The notes under the pieces are model-generated. The model worked only from the letters and a program-made list of their open reading frames with translations, was not told where the DNA came from and ran no database searches. Source: Bombyx mori (Eukaryota; Arthropoda; Insecta; Lepidoptera; Bombycidae). From it: 64,000 bases of DNA. Made by a program: the position numbers and the translations under genes. The stretch covers positions 14,791,001 to 14,855,000 of the forward strand of contig NC_085119.1 of NCBI RefSeq assembly GCF_030269925.1, in the 5' to 3' direction. The first letter of the stretch is position 1, and each line of letters begins with the position of its first letter. Positions 30,641 to 42,188 of the stretch are shown one piece after another.

Positions 30641-31360
30641 TAGATTTAATTCGACGAGTTTGACGAGATGAAATAACACTATTTAAGTGAGTCAATATTT
30701 AATTTTAAATCTTAAGTTTCGGTGCTAGTCTGCCTATCCCAAACTGAGTTACAGCTACTGTCATTTGTTGTTGATTGATTGATTAAGTTCTTAACTGACT
30801 CCGATTTGTAAATCTAGTAAATCAATAATTGACATTTAAGGATAATAGTTGAAACTGGTCCTGTCGCCCGGGCATTGAAATACATAGTAGTAAGCTCATT
30901 ACAGGCATACCTTCTGTTGCATATTTTTAGTTGTGTCACTACATAATTTTGATTGAAGAAGCTTCAGAAGTTATTGTTACCTGGCAATTAAGATCAAATA
31001 CCAGTTGTTCTAATGAAATGCGTACTTCACACATGCTTACTAACGACTTTCGCGATAAAATAATAACAACGTATAATACTTAATAATGATAAAAATACTA
31101 TATAAGTTTGTGTGATTACTGGTGACTAGACGTACTTGAGCTTGCGCTTGAGGATATCATCCTACCGGTGTCTGCCAGGAATTCTGCATTTTTTTTTTAA
31201 AGTTGAAACAGCTGCTATGCAAAAAAATCGCAACTTCGATCCAGAGTCTCAAGGTTAATTGATTTGTAAATTAATTCCCATATCTAATACTGATAGGCCA
31301 TGAGTTTCTCTGCCCACTATACCATACAAAATCGCTTCTTTAAAAATCTAGGGTACTTAC

Positions 31361-31567
31361 AATATAGTTGAATCTGTACGTTGACCCGCAACGGAGGCAC
31401 AAGCAAGGTGTTATCCGCAGTACAAGTGTACACAGCTTCATAAAAATCCCTAGTTAGCTTCGGTATATTCAGCTCCAACATACTTATTCTCGTTCCGTCT
31501 TCTAGTGGCGCTAGGGTTGCCACCAGTTTTTCGTCTCTCCACCAACGAAGTCGAGGCATCGGTCTAC
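31361..31567 (-). CDS. Side-like Ig protein, exon C (second part of Ig domain 2)
   Basis: 207-bp exon with acceptor cgatag and donor gtaagt. Phase 1 on both sides: it completes the Gly codon begun by exon B and leaves one base for exon D. It encodes RPMPRLRWWRDEKLVATLAP, then ISMLELNIPKLTRDFYEAVYTCTADNTLLVPPL and VNVQIQLY. The core WW and the F-strand Cys in Y-T-C complete the Ig domain whose first Cys is in exon B. The GGRP-x-P-R-x-x-WWR stretch and the N-x-L-V-x-P ending are Side-family features. The next exon in the gene is 23.5 kb away. Confidence 0.9.
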
Positions 31568-33401
31568 CTATCGTGGACAAATAAATAGAAAATCGGTAAT
31601 AGGACTTGTTAAAATTCTGCAAGGCTTATTATCTGGCTATATCTCCTATGTAGTCATGCACATGCTGAGACATCCTTAACCAATAAAGATGATCTCATGT
31701 TATACTATGTGTGGCAATCTTACGTTGTTTTATCTATATGGTCTGATAACTTCGAGACAAAAGTAGGTCATGACCTCGACTGATCATCCAAAGCAACGTA
31801 TTTCTTTTCTATATCCGATGTGAATTTTTCATAGGTTCTAGTTTGAGAGGTGGAGTGGCCCGTGTTTCAAAGTATTTCAGATCGGGAGCTTCAAGGAGAG
31901 TAGGGACATTCATAAGTAATGTGTATTTCTGGTAATGGGTTAAGGTCCTATGGGTCCTAAACTTATTTGACGGTCTAGCCAATAAACACTAAGACCGACA
32001 ACGAAAAACCTTTTCCCTGAAATTACTAGTACTAAATAATGTATGTATTCAAAACAGTACAAAGTCACGAATTGTCTTAATAATTCATGTACTATTTAAA
32101 TTAAGCCCAATCAATAATAAAACTATTGTGGAACTATAATTAGGAGTGAGTAGTTTAATATTATTGAAAGAGTCAATGATGATTCTTCTCAAAACCACAA
32201 CGAAAAATACTCTTTTTAGAGTCCAGTCTGTACTTCTTCAAAATGAACGTCACACACACAGAACGTTGGTAATTAAGAAACTAAGTTACAAATCAGACCA
32301 GTGACTGCAGATTTAAAATAGTCTAATGTGAACTCTTGGAATATCGTCAGTTAGAATAAGTGCTTTAAAAAATATAGGTTAACGTTTACAGGGATTTATT
32401 TAGGCAAAAAAATTCTTAGTTCGAATTTGAATTTGTAAACGAATCAAATCAGCCATTATTTTAGCTTAACATAGCTAATGATTTCCTCTGTAGTAAAAAA
32501 ACACATAAAGTTTCAAATATCAGAATCAGTAATGGAATATTGGACGATTTTGTGTTTATGAAAATTAAAAAACTAGTGGATGGTATTTGGATTGGATACT
32601 TGGAACTAACCTATTACTTGTATTGGAGAATTAATTTAATTTTGTATAATGCCATATGTCGATGATATGTGTATACATATATGTATGTGTGTGTATGTGT
32701 ATACATATTTGTAGGAATTAAGTAATACAAAGCTTCCCGGCGAAGAATTAGAATGTCGAACGTGAATATTAATGCTTGCTCATTATTGCTCGCTTTGTCT
32801 ACCATAGAATTAAAAATCTTTGTTACTCTTTTTGAGATATTTTTTTGAGGTTTAAATTTTTATTCCCATTAATCATCAGCTGTGTATCAACTCGCAAATT
32901 AAAACGAATGATATTACAAGATCACTAGTCTTAGTTATTTTGTTTTTTTTTTCTGTATTCTACTTTTCTTCAATACATTATTGAATTTCGTTTTTGCGTT
33001 GTAATTCAACTCGCCTCTTTCTTTTATTGTATTTGTCAAAAGAAGTTTGTGAACTTTCTTTGTATTAAGAATTATTGCGGACAGTTATAAGATTTTGTTA
33101 TAGTAGTTTGAGATAATTCTGTTTAACGAGAACCAATTTGATTTGATATTCGGATTTCAATTGTAAAAGTATAAATGTATTTACTAAAAGCAATACATTT
33201 ATTTCAATGTTACCAACGTTATTAAAATTTTATTATTGAAGATTTTTTACGAGTCCTTCTTGTTGTTTTTAAAGACAGACAGCATCACGATCATTTGTTC
33301 AGTGATAACATTTACTATTGGTCATAAATAATACCGAAGACACAGCTTAACTTTAGTTATTTATACTTCTATTGAAATATTATTGACAAAAAATAAAATC
33401 T
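31568..33401. other. Intron between exons B and C, first part
   Basis: AT-rich intronic DNA without a recognised repeat except a short TG/TA-rich run near 32670-32705. Confidence 0.55.
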
Positions 33402-33770
33402 GAAGGGATAAGACGTCCGGTGCATTCGCGTTGAGCGATGCACCGGTGTTTGAATCCCAGGCGGGTACCAATTTTTCTAATGAAATACGTACTCAATAAA
33501 TGTTCACGATTGAGTTCCACGGTGAAGGAATAACATCGTGTAATAAAAATGAAACCCGCAAAATTATAATTTGCGTAATTACTGATGGTAGGACCTCTTA
33601 AGAGTCCGCGCGGGTAGGTACCACCGCCCTGCCTATTTCTGCCGTGAAGCAGTAATGCGTTTCGGTTTGAAGGATTGGGCAGCCGTTGTAACTATACTTG
33701 AGACCTTAGAACTTATATCTCAAGGTGGGTGGCGCATTTAGGCTGTGGATGTCGATGCAATAAAAAAAAA
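33402..33770 (+). repeat. Bm1 SINE, nearly full length, 3' end shortened
   Basis: Head ggataagacgtccggtgcat with B-box-like ggtgtttgaatccc, then the full body through ggtgggtggcgcattta. The last part jumps from gatgtcgatg to caataaaaaaaaaa, so about 60 bp before the tail is missing. Confidence 0.92.
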
Positions 33771-34085
33771 ATTTAAACATTTGGACTAAATCGATTCCTA
33801 CGACCACAAAATACCGTACAAGCGGTACACAAACGTAAGCATCTAGGTGATGATAAAGCTGAAACAAGACTACTACTGCGTATAGATAATAGGGTGGCAG
33901 TAGAAGCTTAAGGTAGACAGTAATGAATCTAATTTACTGGCTCGTCTTCTGACATAAGCTGATTAATTAATTAAATCGAATGGTCCGTTTTGTTTTAAAG
34001 CATCTCCGAAGTGCTGTCACAGGTTTATGATCTTGATTAGTTTTTATAGCAGATATAAGCGGAGTGTACGGCACATGTTATCTTG

Positions 34086-34185
34086 CGCAGTTACCGAAGC
34101 CCATAGATACTACAACGTGAATGTCGACCTTGAGACACGAATTTTAAGACTCAAATTCGTTGGAATAACAGTGTTCCTACTAGAT
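34086..34185 (-). repeat. Bm1 SINE fragment, divergent
   Basis: agttaccgaagcccataga, actacaacgtgaatg and gaccttgagacacgaatttt follow minus-strand Bm1. Short and tail-less. Confidence 0.55.
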
Positions 34186-34336
34186 GTTAATACTAGTTCC
34201 GAACTATGTGGTTGTTTCATGTGTTCTTTGTTAAAAATGGTTTTCATATTAATTTGGTCATGGTATGTGGTATATGTGGTTATAGGAAAAATATGTTCTT
34301 GAGATTAACAGTTTAACATTCATCTACCAGTTTTAC

Positions 34337-34447
34337 CTCCACTTACAACACAGGTAAGTTTGAGATTCGTGTCTTCTCTGTAGGGCCCCGCCACACCGAC
34401 GATTTCCTTGTCCAAGTCATCATATATTTTTGGCTTCTCTGGTAATT
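34337..34447 (-). CDS. Side-like Ig protein, exon B (start of Ig domain 2)
   Basis: 111-bp exon with acceptor gtttcag and donor gtaaaa. It starts with two bases that complete a codon split with exon A and ends in phase 1. It encodes LPEKPKIYDDLDKEIVGVAG and PYREDTNLKLTCVVSG: the linker after Ig1 and strands A and B of Ig2 with its first Cys. The K-E-I-x-G-V-A-G-P-Y-x-E motif is, from family knowledge, one of the most conserved Sidestep-family blocks and is the best single piece of evidence for the identity. Exon A lies 24.4 kb upstream. Confidence 0.92.
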
Positions 34448-35206
34448 CTGAAACAATGGTCATAGTCACTGATTAGTACTTTGGTTGGCTTAGATCGGAT
34501 GTAAGGCAATCTACGAGATGATCTTCAAAAATAAATAGTCACTAAACTTTATCAATGGGTAACATTGAATGACTATTGTGAAGCTTAATTTCGTAATACT
34601 TCATGGTTTCATATTTTATTTAATGTACAAATTTCAGCTGGAAAATGTTTGTTTTTTCCGTGAAAGGTCAAACTGTATCAAACTCTCGAAACTCAGTAAA
34701 AGAAAAAGTTTTAAATTATTTTCTAGTTAGAAGTTTCAAACATGGCTTTCACTCAATTTCTGTTTTTAAATTAAACATTTTCATCAGTCCAATCAATAAG
34801 GCTGCTATGTTCAAATTTTGTTAAGATGTCAACTGGAATATGGATGTTGGCTCCAACACTAGCTAGCTGGATTATACTCTTTTATTGCGGTGTCATCTAA
34901 TATGCAATAGTAAAATGGAGTTAATAAATGCATCTCTCATAAAACTCAAATCATGTGCATACTTCATACATACATATTTATACGATAATATTTATACATA
35001 AAAAGTAGATGAGCTGCGATCTGCCTTGTCAAGTACGAATAAGCACACTTAAAATAAAATATTCTTGGAACGCTATATTAATTCTTCATGCGTTGAATCA
35101 CTGACATCTGTGCTGAATTTTTGGCACATTTACTCAACAAGTAGATACACTCAAAGTGTAGTAAAATAGAAAACATTAGGCAGACACTGTAGTATACTTA
35201 CGGCCC
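34448..35206. other. Start of the 24.4-kb intron, nothing recognised
   Basis: AT-rich intronic DNA; no repeat or exon identified. Confidence 0.5.
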
Positions 35207-35557
35207 GTTTTTATTTCACCATATTAGTAGATAGACGTAGACTAAATCATCGAAGACTCAATCTTATTCTAAAGCAGCTGCATATATGTTTTTGTTTTTA
35301 TTTCATCATATTAGTAGATAGACGTAGACTAAATCATCGAAGACTCAATCTTATTCTAAAGCAGCTGCATATATGTTTTTGTTTTTATTTCACCATATTA
35401 GTAGATAGACATAGACTAAATCATCGAAGACTCAATCTTATTCTAAAGCAGCTGCATATATGTTTTTGTTTTTATTTTACCATATTAGTAGATAGACGTA
35501 GACTAAATCATCGAAGACTCAATCTTATTCTAAAGCAGCTGCATATATGTTTTTGTT
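35207..35557. repeat. 87-bp tandem repeat, 4 copies
   Basis: Unit beginning tttttatttcaccatattag and ending gcatatatgtttttg. Starts are spaced exactly 87 bp (35211, 35298, 35385 and 35472 for the ttattt anchor). Units differ by only one or two bases, so the expansion is recent. Confidence 0.92.
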
Positions 35558-37349
35558 TTAATCCTCATTACTACTTTTAAGGTTTAAGCAATACCGATTA
35601 TTAATCAAGAGCCATTTCGGAAGAATAGTCTATTCGAAAACACACTACGCAGAATGACTACTATTAAATCATATTTACATTACGTACCATAAAACTCGGA
35701 AATAGTCCCGAAACTAATCCGATTACAGACATAACCAGGTGTGGGGCTCTTAACGAGTATGTAAACTCCTACAGTTTGTAAACGAAGAAATGGTATTTAT
35801 GTTTGTGTGGGTACGTGTACGCTACACGAGTTAGCCCAGCGTTGCACACAGACGTAAACACCAATTTTCATGGAGTTTACTTTCACCAGTTTTCATATCC
35901 GAAATGTAATTACTGTATCCCGTGTTAAAGTTTGTAATTAAAGCGTTAACAGGGAACCGTGCCGGTAACTTTGTAATTCAATTAATTGTAACAGTTAAAT
36001 GAAGATAGCGCTCTTTACTTAAAAGAGTTTTATTATTTTCTTGCAGTCTATTAACTACTATCCTTGGCATTTTATATAATAATTTTATAATAACTGAAAT
36101 TTCTTGTCTCAGTCTTATTTTTTTAGTTTCAAGCACTGCTATGGTCGATGCTGAGTTAACAACTTTCTAAGGAATAAGTCGAGCTTTCATCTATCTATTG
36201 GAACAATAAAAAGCTAACTAAAATATCTCTATACTTCCCATTATTGACGCATCCTAAATTTGGTTCAATAATGTATTAATATGGATTAATTTCTGTGGAA
36301 ACACTAAAATAAAGATAAAATATTAGCGGTCTTTATTATGTAATGCACAGCGAGAAAGATTTACACTTCAACATAATTATACCTAAAGTATGGGATTCAG
36401 CGACTTTAATGAAAATGATTCCTTGAGCTAACCGATTGCACTTAGAGGGATAAGGCGGAGAAGAGAAGAACAAAGAAGTTGAACTTCGTTGCCTAATATG
36501 GCTTAATTCACATGGTTTATCAAAAACAAAATGTCGTAGAGAAATGTTAAAGTTCACATATCTATAGCTGGTTATTTGTTTTGCCCAATGAGATAATGAG
36601 GTTTACTTAAGGGGCAAAAATAACAATTAGGATAAATTCAAGATCTGCCCTTCAAAATGTAAATTCGTCGTGATTATGTTTCTATCTTGGCTTATAACCC
36701 ACCATCTGAAGTTGAATTTTACGCATTCGTAAAACACCAAATTAAACCGAAGCTTGCTAAGGTTCCTTATGAACAAAAGTTACGTATGAACCTTCCCGGT
36801 GGCCTGTGCGATAAAAACTCACATACGATGGTCACCTACCATAATTGTGCTACCCTACATTAAACTTTCTCTCCCGCATAAATCGCCAAAATAAAAGCCA
36901 TTCTGGATAGACCCAGCACAAATTACTATACTCTCGTCCAGACTAAACATAGACCCGATGACGTAAATATTGTTTCAGAGTAGGGCTCTTCGTAAATTTG
37001 ATATCTTGCTTCGTCCCGAAGCCATCTTGCTGTCGTTATAGTGATTTTTTGCGAGAATATTCTATTTTCGAGGTCGATGATTACGTAGAATCGAATCACA
37101 AGATAATAGCGGGAAATGACGTTGGTCGCGACTGAAATATATTCAATGTAGCAAAAAAAAAAACCATTACCCAACGAGAGTTGGAATAAAACTACAAACG
37201 AAAAAGAAACTATAATCATTTAAGTATTGTTTTGAAAGCTGCCTTGATGACAGCTTTTAATCATATTTCTTTGATTGGAGTGACGAGTTTGCAATATTAA
37301 ACGGTTTTATTTAGCTCGACCTGTACGGAATTTGTTTTTTATTTATTTG
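35558..37349. other. Intronic stretch, nothing recognised
   Basis: About 1.8 kb of AT-rich intron. Short frames on both strands show no domain. Confidence 0.5.
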
Positions 37350-38010
37350 GGTCAAAATTAGAAATTGAAATTTAAGCACCTTCCCGTTGTCAGATTGATC
37401 TGAAATTTGGTACACACATTTAATTTAGATGACAATACAATATAATAAAATCAATGACATTATAAATCTAAGATGGCCGCCGATACAAAATGGCGGATTA
37501 CATATTTTTCCTTAAACCCCTCAATATGGGTATCAAATGAAAGGGCTACACTAGTAAAACACGATGATTATGTCAATTTTAAAATTCAAGATGGACGCCG
37601 TTCCAATATGGCGGACTAGGTACATATTTTTCCACAACCACCACAATATGGGTATCAAATAATAGGACTACACTAGCAGAATACTGTCATTATGTCAAAA
37701 TTTCGTATTAGGTGTTACAAGTTACAAAATGGCGTATTAGGTGGGGGCATGATTAGTCGTGTCGAGAACAGTTGTGTCCAAGACTGTATGACGTTAGAGG
37801 GGTAGATAAAAAAAAATTGGTAATTAGATACCTCGTTAGTAAGCGGTAGCTATACCACCCAAGTTAAGGTAATAGGTTAAAACGTGCCGAGGACTGTATG
37901 GCATCAGGGTGGGTAAAAATGTAATGTCGTCAGCGCTTCCCCCTCAAGATTGGGCGCATCTTGTTGTATATTAAGCCTTGCCCCTTTGCTGGACTTCTGG
38001 CGGGGTCGAC
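37350..38010 (+). mobile_element. Helitron 5' region with ~130-bp imperfect repeats
   Basis: Begins near a ttgtcagattgatctgaaat block. It holds two or three imperfect copies of a segment with caagatgg-c-gccg, aatggcgga, catatttttcc and aatatgggtatcaaat. It leads directly into the Helitron coding region. The exact 5' terminus is not fixed. Confidence 0.5.
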
Positions 38011-38017
38011 CGTCAAA

Positions 38018-39779
38018 ATGCCCCTTAATCGTGGGAACAACAATAAATAAAAAAGCAAACAAAAATAAAAACGAAACTGCTACACAACGAAAAAGAAGGC
38101 TCGAAAAGGCAAAAGAAAAGTATAGAACGAAACGTGCAAAGGAGAGTGAAAATGAAACCCACAGTTGACTACAGAAACGAAGAGAACGGTTAGCAACAGA
38201 AACACCTGAGCAACATGATACCAGGTTAATAGCACAACGTGAGAGACAAAGGCAGCTGGTAGACTCAGAAACACCTGAGCGTCATGAGTGCAGGCTAGCA
38301 TCACAACGTGACAGACGAAGAGAGCTAATAGCGTCAGAAACACCCGAGCGTCATGAGTCCATGCTAGCATCACAACGTGACAGACAAAGAGAGTTGTTAG
38401 CATCAGAAACATCTGAGCGTCATGAGTCTAGGCTAGCATCACAACGTGACAGACGAAGAGAGCTAATAGCGTCAGAAACACTTGAGCGTCATGAGTCCAG
38501 GCTAAGATTACAACGTAACGGACAAATAGAGCTATTAGCGTCAGAAACACCTGAGCAACATGAGGCCAGGTTAACAGGACGGCGTGAGAGACGAAAGGAG
38601 TTAGAAGCTTCAGAAACACCTGAGCAACGCCACGACAGGTTAAATAACCAACGTGAGCGTGCACAGCAACGCAGAGCTGAAAATCATGTACAAGCGTTTG
38701 AAAATGCCATTAACACATCGTGTATACACGTTTGTGACATTTGCACGAAGCATTGATATCCTAACCAAATTCATACTGTACGTTACAACACAGCTGTATT
38801 AGGATATCTACCTGCAGAACTGTCTTCAAAAACAACATTACTTTTATGTTCGCGCTGCCAAACACATGTGACCAATAATAAAACAATAGCACCATCAAAG
38901 GCGTACTGGAATAATCTGGATCCAGGTTCAATACCAAATGAGATTCAAGCGCTGACGCAAGCAGAGCAGCGATTGCTGTGTAGAATCATCCCGCTTGTTA
39001 AAATCGTAAAATTTACTGGGCTATACGGGCAGTACGGTTTCCGCGGACAAGCAGTGTTGTTTGCCCAAGATATCTTTGAGGTCAGTGAAAGATTACCTAA
39101 TATGCTTCCAAGATCTTCCAGCCAGGTGGGTATCGTTGTAGTTACAGAACGTTTGGAGAATTTGAACATCACAAGAGAGTTCACAATATCTCGCGAAAAA
39201 TTCTACAGCGCTTTAAGATGGTTAACTAGAAATAACCCACTTTATAGAGATGTACGCATTGACAAAAATGTCCAGATTAGTGAACAAGACTTAATACGAC
39301 TTAGTGTGCCAGATATACCTGAAAACGGTGAACCTGAAAGAATTGAAATTCCAAATGTATTCATTAGTATTAATGACGTTGCTAGAATTATTCGGGCTTC
39401 ATGGCATTAAGGTGACCACAGCGTTTTCACTTCGGGATTTGCTGGCGTGCAATGTAATGGCATGCACGTTATTTACCCTAAAGCCATACAGTTTCCAGCA
39501 AAATTCAATTATGGTACGGCTGAAAGAAGGATGTTGCCCTTAGCTTTATCATGGGCATCCACCGTCCATAAAATGCAGGGCAGCACCGTCGACCATGCAG
39601 TAGTATATTTAGGCTCAAAATTGTTTGAGGAAGGACAAGCATACGTGGCTCTAAGTCGAGTCAAGTCTCTGGAAAGGCTATCTATGTATTGAGGAATTAG
39701 ATTGTACTAAATTATCAGGTAAGAAACCATTTAATAATGATGCACTGAATGAATTAAATAGAATGAGGAATATTCGGTA
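38018..39779 (+). pseudogene. Helitron Rep/helicase protein, internally deleted and decayed
   Basis: Remnant of an autonomous Helitron protein. From an ATG at 38018 (MPLNRG) a basic region (RKRRLEKAKEKYRTKRAK) leads into about seven 23-residue repeats of the form ASETPERHESRLASQRDRRRE (38180-38650). Then come a Cys-containing CDICTKH segment and a domain at 38870-39400 (GSIPNEIQALTQAEQRLLCRIIP, LYGQYGFRGQAVLFAQDI) like the N-terminal region of insect Helitron proteins. The text then jumps to the end of a Pif1-type helicase (39420-39779: [35 protein letters not shown]). The Rep nuclease and most of the helicase are absent. Stops at about 38166 and 38756 and frameshifts near 39400 and 39690 show it is dead. 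Confidence 0.85.
38180..38650 (+). repeat. 69-bp tandem repeats inside the Helitron frame
   Basis: About seven copies of a 23-codon unit containing tcagaaacacctgagcgtca and cacaacgtgagagac. The units diverge but keep the reading frame, consistent with selection on the protein before decay. Confidence 0.85.
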
Positions 39780-39795
39780 GACAATTTCACTAAAT

Positions 39796-40740
39796 ACTAA
39801 AAACAAGAAAATAAAAATCGGTAAAAAAACTTTTAAGTTAAACGGTTTTATTTTATGTGCACTGAAAACTACAAAATAAATAAATAGTTACTTACCTATC
39901 AACCTACGTAGGTCATCTCGGTCATTAATATCTCTGATGGTAGTGGTTGTCATAACATGAACCATGTCAGCGGCCGAAAGGCAGTTCATGAAAAAACACT
40001 AACACCAGGGTTTGCTTGGTAGGTAAACTAAGCACACACTATAACAAGTAGGTATTTTGACCTTCTAGTTCAGAAATATTTTAGTACTAGGCAGAATAGC
40101 TTTTAGGCATATTAGACTAAAATAAAAACGTGGGGCCCCTCTGAAATCATATCTATGGCAGAGCATATCTTATACTTTGGTAGATCATGAGCTCGCCGTT
40201 CGCTGGTGAAGCCGCCACGGCTGGTTATTGATGGTCAAAACCTCCAGTTACGATTATAGTAAGTCGATTCAGCGGACCCTGGACTCCGGAGCTATGAGGT
40301 TTTAGATGCGACCGGGATAAGCCGCTAGGATGATGATGATGACGATTATAATAAGTCGATACAATCCACACTTAGTATAGTAGAAAGTAATACAGAAATA
40401 ATAATGGGCCCCACGTTTTTATTTTAGTCTAATATGCCTAAAAGCTATTCTGCCTAGTACTAAAATATTTCTGAACTAGAAGGTCAAAATACCTACTTGT
40501 TATAGTGTGTGCTTAGTTTACCTACCAAGCAAACCCTGGTGTTAGTGTTCTTTCATGAACTGCCTTTCGGCCGCTGACATGGTTCATGTTATGACAACCA
40601 CTACCATCAGAGATATTAATGACCGAGATGACCTACGTAGGTTGATAGGTAAGTAACTATTTATTTATTTTGTAGTTTTCAGTGCACATAAAATAAAACC
40701 GTTTAACTTAAAAGTTTTTTTACCGATTTTTATTTTTAGT
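39796..40740. repeat. Very large inverted repeat (~340-bp arms, ~267-bp loop)
   Basis: The left arm 39796-40138 and right arm 40406-40740 are reverse complements with only a few differences, chiefly a small indel near the outer end (left arm longer by 8 bp). Outer ends are actaaaaa/tttttagt and inner ends cgtggggccc/gggccccacg. The loop contains what looks like an RTE-type LINE tail (ctaggatgatgatgatga at about 40330). It starts 16 bp after the decayed Helitron helicase stop. Confidence 0.92.
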
Positions 40741-41786
40741 AATCACAAGATATTGTATTAAGAGTCAATAGAAAAGAAAAACACGGCTGCCTTTGAGCCG
40801 TGAAGTCGAAATTTTAATTACATTACAACAGCTGTTCTATTTTAAAAAAAGCGAAACCAGTTACTTAATAATAAATAGATTGAATAGGCTTAACAATCAC
40901 CCTGATTCACAACAAGCCTCACTGTCAGTAATTAGATGGAGTTTTTTCAGTCTAAATTTGACGAGGCTGATTTAGTTCAGCAGTAAAAGTCATTTATAAA
41001 TAATGTATTAACTAAGTACTATTCGGGGAACATTTAAACCCACCTCTGGATTGAACATAAGCAAAATAAAATAAATACAAAACCTATAGCGTCATTTAAA
41101 TTTAATTTACATCATTCTAAAATTATTCGTATATTTCATATAGGTCATTTTACTGATAAATAATCTGTTTAGTACTTAATCAGAAACTAGGAGTATGCAA
41201 CTCTAGCCTTTTTGAATGTGCACCAAACTTCCACTTTTCACCATAGGCGGTTACTCTTGGTAGAGCAGTCGTGGTCATGTGAAATCCTTGTTTATTAAAG
41301 CCTTGACAGCTGTTCTCCGTAGATCGCGAACTGAGGCTTGGCGCACGTACTCGTTAAGCGGGGCTTTGGTAAGGATTTTCAAGTGATCAAGTGATCAGTT
41401 CAGCGTGTGGAACTACGACCACGAGATCTTTTACCATTGACCCTACTAAGACTTCCACTACCCTGTGGCAAAGCAATCATAGCTTCCAGTGCAAAGATTG
41501 GAACGCCGGTTAAACCAAAGCTGTTAAGACTTAACTCTTAACCTAACGTCTTAATCATTGTAGCTATAAGTTTTCCTACCCGTTTTATTTAATAATTATT
41601 TTAACGCCTTAATTCCGCATTTTTTTACTGTCGTTATATTATTTCTGAGGTCCAGGATACTTTACAATTTTCGTTATTACCGACGAATGGACAATGGTCA
41701 GTCGTAGTATACGAAAAGTGGGAAGTAAATTTAATTTTAATAATGTCTATAGCCAACGGAAACCGAAGATAAATACCATTCAAGCT
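40741..41786. other. Intronic stretch, nothing recognised
   Basis: No gene or named repeat. The sequence 41775-41786 (accattcaagct) is the left copy of the jockey target duplication. Confidence 0.5.
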
Positions 41787-41820
41787 CATTCCGATAGAGG
41801 CACCCGTCACGTGCGGACGT
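41786..41820 (+). promoter_or_regulatory. Internal LINE promoter: Inr plus DPE
   Basis: tcattc at 41786-41791 fits the arthropod initiator TCAKTY, with A(+1) at 41788. ggacgt at 41815-41820 occupies +28 to +33 and fits the downstream promoter element RGWYV. This is the known TATA-less internal promoter layout of jockey-type LINEs. No TATA box lies upstream in the flank. Confidence 0.75.
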
Positions 41821-41839
41821 GCTCATCGACCACTCATTC

Positions 41840-42040
41840 GCCCGGTCTTTGTTCGCCCGGCTTTTGTTAGCCCGGCCATTGTTCGCGCGGCCTGTGATCG
41901 TGATACATCTGCCGACCAAGTGTTTTTCCTGGAAGCTTTTATTTGTTTCGTTTTAGTTATTTTTGTGTTCGTGGTACATTTGCCGACAAAGTGGTTTCCT
42001 GCAAGTATTTATTTGTTTTGTTTCTTTTTGTTATTTCTGA
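41840..42040 (+). repeat. Repeats in the jockey-type 5'UTR
   Basis: First, several ~17-bp units of the type ttgttcgcccggct (41840-41895). Then two ~70-bp units starting gatacatctgccgaccaag (about 41902) and ggtacatttgccgacaaag (about 41971), each followed by a T-rich tttatttgtttcgtttt-type stretch. Repeated 5'UTR modules are often promoter elements; that role is an inference here. Confidence 0.8.
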
Positions 42041-42188
42041 TTTGTTTTGCTTTTTCTTTGTCCTGTAGCAATCGCGCCGCATTGCCACCTGTGTTCAATA
42101 GAACCGCTCAGGTCCGAGAAGTTGGGGCCTCGCCGCAAGGCGAGTGTTTTCAAAACCCGGGGCCGCCCCACCTGGGTACTCAGCGATC

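Noticed and set aside
36926..37219. 97-codon minus-strand frame as a missing Ig exon
   Set aside because: No Cys-x-n-Trp Ig pattern and no phase-compatible splice sites; exons A and B already join without a gap in phase.
38080..38664. Hydrophobic minus-strand frames (repeated VFLTLLALFVCHVVMLA)
   Set aside because: They look like membrane segments but are antisense to the Helitron's charged 23-residue repeat; the periodicity comes from the plus-strand repeat.
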